A stretch of 64,000 bases of DNA, taken from positions 3,224,001 to 3,288,000 of the forward strand of contig OX465598.1 of the NCBI GenBank assembly GCA_950022295.1, read 5' to 3'. The stretch's first letter is position 1, and every line of letters begins with the position of its first letter. Both the position numbers and the translations under genes were made by a program. Shown piece after piece: positions 22,660 through 33,000 of the stretch. Under the pieces are notes generated by a model. The model searched no databases. It had not been told where the DNA came from and saw only the letters and a program-made list of their open reading frames with translations. The stretch is from Bromus sterilis. Lineage: Eukaryota > Streptophyta > Magnoliopsida > Poales > Poaceae.

Positions 22660-23052
22660 TGAGTTAGTAGGAGGATCACACACACCGTCTTTGTGAACAA
22701 GATGCACAAAATCAAAGAAAAAGTGAGGCATCTTCTCGTAATGAAAATCAAATTAAGTGCCTTCTGTATCTTCCTTTGAGGCCTTAAGATAAAAGCCCCT
22801 CACTAATGGTTCTGACACAAATATTCTTGCCCGCACCCAAAGATGTTTGCCCCTTGCCATGTTGTCCTTGTCCGTGTCTAGCTTGACCACCTCCGCAAGT
22901 AAATTACCCAAGGCATTACCAAAAGCTTTCAATTTGTTGTTCGGTGGCAAGTCTTTAACTCTAACCCATATCTCCATATAATCAGAAACCATCTCCGAGG
23001 GCCTAGTATTCCCCTCATAATCCTTTAGGACCAACACACTGAAATTATACTA
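22660..23052 (-). pseudogene. DUF4283 / zinc-knuckle transposon ORF fragment
   Basis: The minus-strand frame reads an MEIWVRVKDLPPNNK segment, then a lysine/aspartate stretch and HLWVRARIFVSEPLVRGF. This is the pattern of the DUF4283 + CCHC_4 gag-like ORF found in plant LINEs and related elements. After KASKEDTEGT a TAA stop replaces the usual tryptophan, and the reading frame resumes with FDFHYEKMPHFFFDF; the first two zinc-knuckle cysteines are gone (Phe in place of Cys). It is a decayed fragment with no reverse transcriptase nearby on this strand. Confidence 0.65.
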
Positions 23053-23199
23053 ACATGGACCGTTGTTCAACGCGGTCACCTTCGCTACCAAAGTGCACCA
23101 CGAAAATATTTGCGCCTAGATCTTTGTATTGTGCTTCTTTGTGCTAGCCCCGCCGTGATGGAGGTGATGTTGTGCATAACTTGCTCCGCCGTGATGGAG

Positions 23200-24090
23200 G
23201 TGTCTGCATACCTCCATCACAAGCACACGTCTCCAGCGCGTGCTAATGAGCACAGAAAGACCTCTGCTCCTCAACGATAAACTTTATATGGCCTCACTAA
23301 ACACCATCACTGTCTTGGATTTGTCGGCGTCGACTTTGTCCATAGTTGAGCTCCCGCAAGGGGTGGTGATGTTTGGGATCAGAGACACCATGATGTCACG
23401 GGCTGATGATGATTCCGGTGTATATCTTGTCCATGTCAACAAGCTTGAATTAGTCATCTGGCTCCACAAGAAGGGAAAATGGTTGCTGGTTGGTGGATAC
23501 CACTCCTTTGCGTCTGATGCTTGATAGTTTGAGGAGGTCTGATCAGATGTTTGAGGAGAGTCATGCTAAGGAGATGTCCATTTACAACAAGTGGGGAGCA
23601 CAGCCGAGTTTGTGTTTTTGCAGACGGGTCAATCTATACTCTACGTCTCTACCTGGATATTAAGTGCAGGAAGTTGCAGAAAGTTTATGATCTTGGAAGA
23701 GGTTGCAATATGCTGCCACTTATCTTTACTTTTAGAGTGAAGTGCATCATAGGTCCTCAAACTATTTCAAGTGTATCATGTAGGTCCTCGAACTATGAAA
23801 AGTGTCATACAGGTCCTCAAAGGTCATTCGAAGTGCAATAAGTGTGTGCATATATGACACTCTGAAATAGTTCAAGGACCTATATGACACTTCTAAAATA
23901 GTTTGAGGACCTGGATAACACAAATATTGCACTTTGAGGATATGGATGACGAGTTTCATAGTTCGAGGACTTACGTGACACCTCTAATATAGTTCAAGGA
24001 CCTGTGGTGCACTTCACTCTTACTTTTATGATGACATGGCCTCCCAAATTCCCTCAACTTGACGATAATGCCGTAAGGTTTGCCTTTTGA
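23200..24090 (+). pseudogene. F-box-associated gene relic, interrupted by a MITE
   Basis: The C-terminal associated domain of a grass F-box family is recognisable: TVLDLSASTLSIVELPQGV, DSGVYLVHVNKLELVIWL and KKGKWLLV, then after a decayed stretch DGSIYTLRLYLDIKCRKLQK and VYDLGRG. A 286 bp MITE splits the codons after LPLIFTF. Beyond it the frame resumes as MMTWPPKFPQLDDNAVRF and ends at TGA 24,088-24,090. The F-box itself is not visible, and stops and frameshifts occur at ~23,520-23,600, so the gene is dead. Family placement is by memory of the IWLH, LDVKCR and YPFMM-WPP patterns. Confidence 0.65.
23735..24020. mobile_element. Small hAT-like MITE inside F-box relic
   Basis: 286 bp with terminal inverted repeats GAGTGAAGTGCATCATAGG and its near complement at 23,999-24,020. 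An 8 bp duplication TACTTTTA lies on both sides (23,727-23,734 and 24,021-24,028), the size typical of hAT. The interior contains several sub-repeats of the type 'ATAGTTTGAGGACCT' in both orientations. Confidence 0.8.
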
Positions 24091-24423
24091 ATGTTACGTG
24101 GTGCTACTAAATATTGTTTTTGTTTGGGCATAACTAAAGTTGTTTGTTTGATTTACCATGCATGAAAAGTTATTTGTTTGATTTATATATACATGAGAAG
24201 TATTGAGAATAATACAGGTGTTGTATGAGAGGATCAGAGTTTCCCATGTGCATAGGTGCATGCTTGGCGGGTTGTGAAAGACAATGGGGATTGGTGATAG
24301 ATGAGAGAAATTAGACGCATATGGGTTGCCATTTGAAGTGTGATCACAAGCTATATATCATGTCTCTGATTTTTTTATATTTTCTATTAACGGTTATGTG
24401 GTATAATAGAAATAACTTAGCCA

Positions 24424-24452
24424 GTGTGTGTGTGTGTGTTGTTGTTGTTGTT
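24424..24452. repeat. (TG)n(TTG)n microsatellite
   Basis: A run of TG units passes directly into five TTG/GTT units. Probable length-polymorphic locus. Confidence 0.9.
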
Positions 24453-24653
24453 GCTCACACACATGCATTCCAGTTATGCTTCCTACATCTTAAACTGGCA
24501 TGCTTATGTTGATGAATGTTTTTTGATTTAGACTTTTAGATGTATCATAATGAAGATTTTCCTCTTATATATGACAAGTGTCTAATCCAATCTTACGCGA
24601 CCACTTTTGTATGTTCTTAGAATATAACCAGTTTGTATGTTTTCATGGGTCCT

Positions 24654-24760
24654 GGAGTGATTTCCATGATTTACGAACCTCGAGGCGCGTTTACGTGGCG
24701 ATCATCAACACTCACAGTTTTGGCTAATTCTGACCCGTTTTATGGGCTACTAGATCAGTG
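24654..24760. repeat. Dispersed copy of the 118 bp repeat
   Basis: It aligns to the units at 28,701-29,000 through GGAGTGATTTCCATGATTTA, TTTACGTGGCGATCATCAAC and CGTTTTATGGGCTACTA. Confidence 0.7.
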
Positions 24761-27220
24761 ATGGTGCGCGTTGCCGCACCCGTCCATTTTGAATGTTTTA
24801 TGATTTAGTGTTCGAAATTTTTGTAAACATGGAGTTTTTGTTTGTTTTCAAATAATGAAGTGCAAATGGAAGGTCCACTAAAAACGATCATACAAAGAAA
24901 TAGGAAACACTAACAGAGATGGAAGGCTTGTTTTTTACTATGAGGGGAAGGGCAAGCACAGTTTCTTTGTGCAAAACTGGTCATGTAGGTAAACAAGGCC
25001 ACCTATGAGGCACCTTCAAGTTTTTTTAATTATATAGGTGGGCATATAAAGTTTAGCTGTAGCTGGGCATATAAAACTTTGTTGTGGCAGAAAATGCAAA
25101 ACTTATATTTTGCAACAAATAAATACTAAGATTAAAGAGACAATAATTTAAGCTTGTTTAAATATATGAGCTGCAAGTATTGTACTTGCCATGAGTTTCC
25201 ATATCCCATATTAAGAGGCTTGACCCTTTCAAAATTCTTGTCCAGCATGTAATATGATGCCCTTATTACAAATGTTGCAATGAGAATCCTAGCATAGCAT
25301 GCCAAAGTTCTGCTCACTATAACAATTTTTGAAAGATGAATATGGGAAGAAGATAGACTTGTTATCATATCTAGAAAATGAAAATTGAGTCATTACTCTA
25401 GCATTGTAATTTTCGTGAAGGCATGTCGAAATGCATCTAGTTTTTCTCAGACTCGTTTAAGTATCTTAGTAACCGAGCACAACTCACCCCATGGATCAAA
25501 CATACACGCCATATTATTGGAGGGAAGTAAGGGAGAAGGGGGAGATGTGGCTCCATGTTCACTCAAAGCCACCTCTGCCAAGAAGGCATCGCTTCCATTG
25601 AGAAATGTGGATTCGTGGTCGTGGTCGTGGTTAGTGTATTCACATGATGTGGTTCCATGTTCACTTATAAGAATCTTCACGAGCCTACATATGGAGCACC
25701 AGTCCAATTCCAAGCACGAGCAACTTCTCTGCATAACCGCACTGTACTTGATAATATATTCAATAGATCACCTTGGAGTAAAAAGTATTAAAGTGCGAAG
25801 AAGACCTTGTTCCATAGTTGTCTTTAATATAAAATCAAGTGTATTACGAAGCTATAATGTGCATGTGAATTTACAATGTGAGGTGATTGGAGAGGGGCAT
25901 GCTACAAAACCTGAATAGTTTCAGATATTCTTGTGAAAGATCCTAGCTTTTTGCCGTCGAGGCTTCACTACTGATTCACAAACAAAAAAGTTACTCAACT
26001 TGCAAACAAAATAAAAATTATTTTTACCCCGTGAGATGGATAACAAATACGAAGATCCGTAATATCATTAAATATGAAGAGAGTAATTTGAAAAAGTGTG
26101 TACCACATTATTTACCATCAGCCCATCTTTAAGAGCTTTTGAGTGTTGGTTGTGGAACAACATTTTCAACTACACCATTACCTGCAATGTCGTGGTCACA
26201 GAAAGCAAAAAAATATCGCAATTGGGAGAGATGTTAGTAGGTTGTAAAATTATATAGCTATAAGAAAGTTGGCACACCAATACTCGTGTGTGTGATCTTA
26301 AAAGGGGAATAAAATCCACTCATAACTGATGTATCTAAAATTATTAAGCTGGTAATCACTAAGAAGCTAGCAGCCATACTGTTCAGGAACTAATCTAATT
26401 GCCATAAACATCAAGAACTCTTATTCTTAAAACCTTACATTGCAAGATTCTTAGCAGAGCCATTATAGCAAGCAATCAATGAGAAACCGGCCTCCAATAC
26501 CAATCTTTGAAATCAATAAATCTGCCATAAAAAATCTAGATGTCATGTCCATCAGTACACCATTCTTAGTACCAAGCAATTGGATCTTAGATTGGCTTAG
26601 AATTAAGGATTGAGGTCCAGAATTAATGAATATATACAATAAAAGGCTAGCATGTTCATCGGTAAACCAACGACATTCCAAGAGATTATCATGCCCATTG
26701 ACAACTACTACTATAGTATTGTTTTTCAGTGTTAGTGCATTCAGTCCCAGTTCGCAAAGACTCTTGTTCGGCAGTCTTCCTTACACGGGGTACAACAGAC
26801 ACGACACCATTTTCTTCTTTTGGTTTCTCCCCCATGACAAACCACCAGATTGCTGACATCCTTGTGTCATACTTACAAGATTCAAGAACAAATTCAGAAA
26901 ATTCGCTATCATAGAAGTACAGACTTACCAGTTATATATACTGTTAGAGCATACTTTCTCATTGAACTTGAGTTAAGATAGCATGCTGGACATGTGTCAT
27001 ATAATATCTGAACATTGTTGTACCACAAATACAGGAAATAATGTTAGTTGTTTCTTTGATTAGTATTCGTACACACATAGTTGCAGACTTACATGTAGGG
27101 TGCCCAGTCCAGAGCAAAGAAAGGGGGACAAAAGAACATAATTGAGAGGGATCACACTGGGAGTTACTGTCCTAAATTATCACATAAAATGGCAAAAAAA
27201 TTAAGGGACGCAAAAGAATA

Positions 27221-27323
27221 CTCCCTCCGTTCCATATTAGATGACTCACAAATGGATGCATTTAGACATATATTAGTGCTAGATACATCTATTTGAGGGT
27301 CATCTAATATGGAACGGAGGGAG
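27221..27323. mobile_element. Stowaway MITE
   Basis: 103 bp, TA on both sides, near-perfect ends CTCCCTCCGTTCCATATTAG and CTAATATGGAACGGAGGGAG. Confidence 0.9.
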
Positions 27324-28700
27324 TATAATTTTGCATCAGAGCTACACATGTTTAGTTTGCAAGACCACCCTATTTAAATTTAAATACTCTTGGTAGAAAA
27401 ACAAAATAAATAATGTGAGGAACTAAGAAACTTGTAGCCTTGATTCATAGTTTCGTAAACATCCACTTCAATCCACATTTCTGATAAACTGTATATAAGC
27501 ATCAAAGCATTTCTAGAATCTAGACTCTAGAGTTAATTCAAAAACAGACATGCCTTAGATTTTATCTATTCTAGTAATGAAGGTGGGAGATTGAAAAATA
27601 ACATGATAGCGACATCTGCATGGGAAGTAAATTACAAGCAAACATCAAGAGCTTTTCTCGTGTCTCCAAAGGCTACATGTACTTTCTGATAAAAGAATAA
27701 AGCAAGTGATTTGACAAATATGTTGGAGGCAATGCACTGTTTATCGACTTACTGGAGTGGTTACCCTGCCTCCTCCCACACAGCACTTCATCGCTTCACA
27801 CGTCCCCGGCACACGCGGGAAGAACGGCACTGTCGATGCCGATGCATCACGAGTTCACAACCCCAACCTTCCCTGGTCTCCTTTCTTTGATCTGGCCTAG
27901 CCGGAGATGCTCGCTCCCTTACTCTCCCTCTGCTTACTGTCAAATTCCAACAATGTATCTTGCACCATCAGATCGACCCGCTGGAGTACTGTGTGAGATA
28001 GCGGTGGAGACGAAGAACAGGAACCTCACTCACTTTTCTAATGGCGCAGGAGGAAGATTTGGGGATCGAAATGATCGGACTCGGAGAGGATCCTTTTGAA
28101 TTGACCAGGCTGAAGTAGAAGCAGGCGTACAGGCACCTAGCTTTCCTTAGTGCGCAATCCTTTAATCCATCCGCCCATGTGGCTTGAAGGCCGGCCTACA
28201 CACGAATTGTAACTTACCTCCACCATGGTCGCTTCAAGTGGCGCACCTCGATTACCATTAATGGCTTCTAGGAACAGCGGATGGACAACGACAAATGAAT
28301 TCCAATCGCTGCCGCCGCTGCCTGACCCTCTTGCTCTCCTAATCAGCTGGCACGGGCCACGGGATCACCAGGAGGCCGGCCTCTGCCGAACGAGGCCCTA
28401 GCCGCTGGCACTGCTGTGTTGTTGAGACGGCCGGATGACGAGGCTTTTTTAGCACGTCAATAATACCACCGGCGCATTGGCAGGACGGGCCTTGTGCGCT
28501 CTAAGAGGCCCAATCAACGAGAGGACTCCAATTTTTCTTCTGGAGCAGCGTCTTTATAGGACAGCTGGCCCACGACAGGCAACACATTGATGACAGATCC
28601 TACGATCTAGAACAGCCAGATGACGAAATCCATCGGCCAAAAGTGCAAAAAGCGTGAGAGGGCTGGAAAACAGTTCGGTTTTACTCACCATTGGGCTCGC

Positions 28701-29000
28701 GGAGCGATTTCCACGGTTGCCGAACCTCAAGGTGTGCTTACCTGCAGGCCATCAATACTCGTCGTTTTGGCTGATTCTGCCCCGTCTCATAAGCTCTTTC
28801 TCATCCTTTTGAGGTCTCGGAGCGATTTTCACGATTGATGATCCACAAGGTACATTTACGTGTAGCTCATCAACTCTCACAATTTTGAAGGACTTTGGTC
28901 CATTTTATGGACTATTACTCATCATTTTAGGGTCCTGCAGCGATTTTCACAATTGACGAACCCAGTGTGCGTTAAAATTGTCATGCTTATTATGATAAAT
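28701..29000. repeat. Tandem 118 bp repeat, about 2.5 units
   Basis: Unit starts GGAGCGATTT at 28,701 and 28,819 and GCAGCGATTT at 28,937 are each 118 bp apart. Each unit contains a GATTTTCACGATTG-like block, a CATCAACTCTCAC-like block and a CCATTTTATGGACTA-like block. A diverged fourth copy lies 4 kb away at ~24,654. Confidence 0.8.
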
Positions 29001-29083
29001 TGAAGAAAAAAAATGGCATTCTTTATAACATACAATTGCCATGCTTATTATGATAAATTGAAGAAGAAATGACATGCTTTATA
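28977..29083. repeat. Tandem duplication, ~57 bp period
   Basis: ATTGTCATGCTTATTATGAT and the following AAATTGAAGAA are repeated as ATTGCCATGCTTATTATGAT with AAATTGAAGAA, ~57 bp later. Confidence 0.8.
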
Positions 29084-30108
29084 GTACCATGCCATGTGAT
29101 CATTTGTGTGTGATAAAAAAACTACCATGTATAACTTTTTGTTGTAAAAAGTGACCATGGATTATGAACGTTTCTTGTATGTTTTTATCTCTTAAAAAGA
29201 AAAAAAAATGAGGATTTGGGTTTAGAACCCTGGTTCATAGGGTACAACCGTTGCGCTACATGCATGTGTCTAGCTTAAAGGTGTTCGCGCTTCCTTTTAT
29301 TCCGCGTGAACCATTGTATTAACTGGCGTTGCATGTTTTCCCACTGTTTCAAGATCTCTACATTAGATCAAACGGTGGAAATGGGGGTCGCATGAGATGA
29401 CGAGGGAGCTGACGAAATGGGGGTCCCACTGTTTGCCATGCACCACCGCCAAATCTCGTCGAAGCATAGCCGCCCACCATCCCCCATCCTCCGGAGGCAA
29501 GTTCTGGCCGGCCGTGGAAATTGTTGTGGACTGACAAATGTGTTGGCATGGATACTTTTTTTTACCCTACTTATAAAATTAGAGCTGCATTCAGGAGCTT
29601 AATTTCAGTGATCAATAAGCCATGCAAGTTAAACGTACATACGTCCTCTGATGCTTCCGTCCCAAGTGAGTGCGCATCAACAGGCTTGATGAAACGGCAT
29701 GAATGAGTAAAAACAACCCCTTCGATTATAACCCCCCAACTTAGTTTTTATCGACCAACCGGGTTACCAGGAACATATTGGATGCATGAACAGATAAACG
29801 TTAACACTGTAAGTTAAACTGTGCAGAAAACTCTTTCAGAACAATTGAGCAGAATCTTGACGTATGGGTTTAAAAGTGTTATTATGAGTAGCCGTCTAGC
29901 ATGGAAGATGGAAATAGAAACATTTGGACCAAAAGCAGGACAACTTCATTCTCATGGAAAGCTCCACAAAACAAGTAAGATTTCACAAAGACAAAGCAAA
30001 GCTCCCACACGAAACATGTAGGATTTCAGTGTCTATCAATCTAGGCATTTCAGGTAACAGAGCAAACACAAAATACTTCCACACTATGCTAGGCATTGCA
30101 TCGCAGTC
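29084..30108. other. No supported gene
   Basis: Mixed AT-rich sequence with short anonymous frames only. No domain, MITE or tRNA was recognised. Confidence 0.4.
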
Positions 30109-30151
30109 CTAACCTAGGCCTTTATTATACTTCCTCACGGAGAAGTAGTTC

Positions 30152-30927
30152 TTATGCTTCCTTTCCCTCTTCATCTTCAGAGAAATCTGTGGGACAAATC
30201 AATAAAATGTTGGGTCAGTACGTCGTCCATCCATATCCATATGTCGTCGAAACAACAAGACTCTTCAAAAGAAGAGCTAGCTACTCCTCCGTCCAGTCAC
30301 AGATAATCAATCAAGAATATCTTATCTTATGATGGGTTCCCAAATAAATAAAACAGTCACCTAATTTAAGCTGCTATAATTATATTATTAATATTCTGTA
30401 GAAAAGAAAGCATCTTACCATCAGATACTGACATAGAGCCCAGTGAGTACATCAACATGGGAGCAACTGGTGGTGGGTCTTGTTGTTGGGAAGAGTTGCG
30501 ACGGAGGTCGAAGATTCGTGGTTTGCGGTTTCTTCTGTACGCCTCCCGCAGCTCCTCCTTCCGCTTCTTCGACATCGTCGTGAGAATAGGGTGGCTGAAT
30601 TAATCAACAACCCAGATAGATCGATTCAATTTCGTAAGAAAAGGGTTAGAAAGAATCAATTCAATTCAATTCCCGTCTCAAGATAGACGCTTGCAAGCAA
30701 GAAAACAGTAGAGAGAGAGAGAGAGGGCGCGCGCACATCTCGGAGACCTTGCCGCCGGGGAGAGATTGTTCCTTCCGCTTCGCCTTGAGCTCCTTAAGCT
30801 GCGCCTTAAGTTCCTCCAACTTGACCACCGGGTCTGCCGCACGCACAACAACGGAGGAGGCGTCAGTCAGATCCACAAGAAACAAACTAGCTAGTAAGAA
30901 CGGACGCAATGATCGCCGCTTACCCAT
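30152..30927 (-). CDS. Divergent ribosomal protein L35 (uL29)-like gene
   Basis: Four exons can be read on the minus strand: 30,924-30,927 (ATGG), 30,737-30,833, 30,419-30,594 and from 30,186, all GT-AG. An intron just after the ATG is common in plant ribosomal protein genes. Exon 2 gives VKLEELKAQLKELKAKRKE and GGKVSE; exon 3 gives PILTTMSKKRKEELREAY and FDLR, aligning to the RPL35 core (HELR, QAQLKELKAEL, VLTVISQKQKAALREAY, LDLRPKK). Exon 4 in another phase encodes ISLKMKRERKHKNYFSVRKY, like the RPL35 C-terminus. The phase that follows from the visible donor instead gives an acidic end and stops at 30,152. The product differs widely from canonical RPL35 (shortened after GG, Gln/Pro-rich insert). 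It may be a relaxed paralogue or young pseudogene; expression is unproven. Confidence 0.55.
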
Positions 30928-31040
30928 GGCGGGCGACGGTAGCGGTTGCAGCGTCAGTCAGGGGCAAAGCGGAGGCGGAGCGGGGTGGAGGAAGGCAATT
31001 AATTGACTGCCGGCGGCGGGGGAGGCTTATTATAAGTACG

Positions 31041-31126
31041 TAAGAGACAAGGGAATACAAAACCCTAGATTGAGGCTTATAAATAGTAAGAGAGAAGGGA
31101 ATACAAAACCCTAGATTGAGGCTTAT
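31041..31126 (-). promoter_or_regulatory. Duplicated telo-box upstream of the RPL35-like gene
   Basis: A ~40 bp block (GGGAATACAAAACCCTAGAT plus TGAGGCTTAT) occurs twice with a 46 bp period, placing telo-boxes AAACCCTAG at 31,060-31,068 and 31,106-31,114, ~130-190 bp upstream of the ATG. Telo-boxes are typical of ribosomal protein promoters, which supports the gene call. Confidence 0.65.
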
Positions 31127-32192
31127 GTGACGCCACGCCAGCCCTATGGGAGTTTTTTTTTTTTGAGGGAAAAGCCATATCGGAGGTAAATTGAACTTTC
31201 ATAATAGTTCAGGAAGGTCCACTATACATTATAAAAAACTAGTAAATATGCTGGTGCGTTGCAACGAAAAAAACATGAGTTTTGTTAGGGATATGTTAGA
31301 AACTCACCTAGCGAATTGTTTGCTACCGTCCTCCTCCACTAATCGGTCATGTCAATATGTCTCGAGCCTACGAAAAAATGTCCGTGCGTTGTAAAGAGTA
31401 GATAGAAAAACTGTATTGCACAGGCCTACGAAACAGATTAACCCTAGGCATGATAATAAATTGTTAATTTAATTTATCTATCTGACGTCTATTTTTTGTT
31501 TTTGGTTTTGTGAGTTTATCTGAACTACCAAATGTGTCTATCTTTTACATTTTCATCTAATCCATCGGTCGAATTTGAGCCGCTCGCGCGCCCTGCATTA
31601 GTCGAGCAGGATCCATCGGACCATTATTCTCTTCTCAAGCATTGTTGGATCCAGTCCATGATGGATCTTGATGTGGATGTGCCAGACGACTCCGGCACGT
31701 CAAGCTCGTCCGTGCACAACTCCGCGGATGGTGGTGACGGCTTCCGTTTCGGCCTGCTTAGGAATCCTGATGATGAAGACTACTTCGAAGGAATGGCGTC
31801 GACTACATCCTCGTTCGTGATGAGACAACTCTTCCCCACGTTGCCGCACGCGCTCGGGATAATGGCAGGGCAGGCACCGGTGCCGCTTATCCCCCCCCCC
31901 CCCCCCCCTCCCCCGTGTGGCAGCGGCACCACGCCGCAGAGCTCATAGAAGATGCGGCGCAGGCCCAGGTATCCAACATCAGATTGATGGAATGCTACTG
32001 CTTTCCTCGTGGAACACCACTAATATGTTCCAAAACCAGACCATGTTGCTTTGCAGGCTCAATCATTGACAATTAAAAGAAGCAGAATTGTATGCCAAGT
32101 TTGTAGCTCGTGGCCGAGGTAACTGTAGCTTTACTTGTCTCTTGAGTTTATCTCAACTTCTTCCATAATTCATGTGGAGTGATCTGATTATC
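31127..32192. other. No firm gene; one possible transposon-derived ORF
   Basis: A plus-strand frame at 31,532-31,948 (138 codons) is rich in Asp/Ser (DLDVDVPDDSGTSSSSVH) and ends in a polyproline tract from an 18-base C run near 31,891-31,908. It has no recognised domain and the homopolymer makes the frame unreliable. Confidence 0.3.
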
Positions 32193-32480
32193 CTTTGCAG
32201 AAACCTCATTTAGGACATGACGTACTGTCAATATAGCCTTCCCCCACCAAGCCTTAGAAACCCAATGTATCTAACATGGTGTTAACCATATCAGTTAGAG
32301 TACGGTTTTTTCGTTCGGCAACCCCGTTTGACTGGGTTGAATAGGGAGACGTCCTCTCATGAATAATACCATGTTCCACACATAATAAATCAAACTCATT
32401 AGAAAAGTACTCCCCACCACGATCAGAACTCGTTTTACTTTCTTTTTAAGTTGGTTCTCAACTTGTGCTTTGTACATTTT
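32193..32480 (-). pseudogene. Copia integrase fragment
   Basis: The minus strand carries decayed Ty1/Copia integrase core sequence: AQVENQLKKKVK, then in shifted frames residues matching SDRGGEYFSNEF and HGIIHER, ending with an AERKNRTL-type motif. Frameshifts and stops are present. It is unrelated in position to the intact Copia element at 39-53 kb, which is more similar to SIRE-type elements. Confidence 0.65.
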
Positions 32481-32506
32481 ATAATAATGTAAAGCTTTCT
32501 TTTCAA

Positions 32507-32660
32507 GTTAAAGCTCATACATTGCAGAACATCATCTAACAAATGAGTTGTACATAAAAAAGGATACAAGCTTTCCCTCCACGCACTCCTTGCACAAGAA
32601 GCGGTGCCTAACGATATTTTGATCGATCCTTCTGTGTGGAAGGAACAGCTATATCAAGGG
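32507..32660. repeat. Duplicated block, copy 1 (pairs with 36,355-36,580)
   Basis: Shared blocks AAGCTCATACATTGC, AACATCATCTAACAAATGAG, ACAAGAAGCGGTGCCTAACG and TGTGTGGAAGGAACAGC occur in the same order in both places; the second copy has extra sequence in the middle. It is probably a fragment of one transcribed repeat or gene 3' end. Confidence 0.75.
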
Positions 32661-32743
32661 ACAATCAAAATGCACCAGACCTTGGATGGGCCAACGTTAC
32701 AATATGCCCCGTGCACACACACGTCCACTGCGCAACGGCGGCC

Positions 32744-33000
32744 AGATGGACTCGGGAGAGAAAGAAGCTGCGGCGCCGCCAGCGACCAACCACGATTTCC
32801 AGGTCTCCTTCCTACGCTTCTCCATGTCCGAGTAACTCCTGTTCTGTTATATTTCCCTCTTTCCTGCCGAAAACCCTAGCCATATTTTCCTCCTGAGTGA
32901 ACCCTAAAATTCCCGTTGTTAGGGCAACAACGGAGAGGGCGCGGCGACATACTGTATGGTAATCCTGCAACGATTCCCCGATGGTAAGACCACCCAATTT
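32744..33000 (+). other. Possible 5' exons of a gene fragment
   Basis: An ATG at 32,744 opens MDSGEKEAAAPPATNHDF up to a possible donor (CAG/GTCTCC). A second stretch after TTGTTAG reads GNNGEGAATYCMVILQRF before a donor ATG/GTAAGACC at ~32,983. Composition and splice sites look gene-like, but no downstream exons or family could be identified. It may be a truncated gene capture. Confidence 0.25.

Larger units (their letters stand above)
24091..28700. other. Long stretch without supported gene
   Basis: AT-rich, with a TG/TTG microsatellite at 24,424-24,452, one diverged copy of the 118 bp repeat at ~24,654, and a Stowaway MITE at 27,221. At 25,541 and 25,647 a ~27 bp segment (GATGTGGCTCCATGTTCACT) is duplicated. 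A GC-richer block at 27,760-28,560 resembles a gene 5' region or repeat, but no frame could be assigned. The 177-codon frame at 25,385-25,918 has no recognisable domain. Confidence 0.4.

Noticed and set aside
25385..25918. 177-codon plus-strand frame
   Set aside because: No recognisable domain, AT-rich codon use and an internal duplication; likely chance.
28701..29083. Regularly spaced repeats considered as a CRISPR-like array
   Set aside because: Eukaryotic nuclear DNA; the units are contiguous tandem repeats without unique spacers or cas genes.
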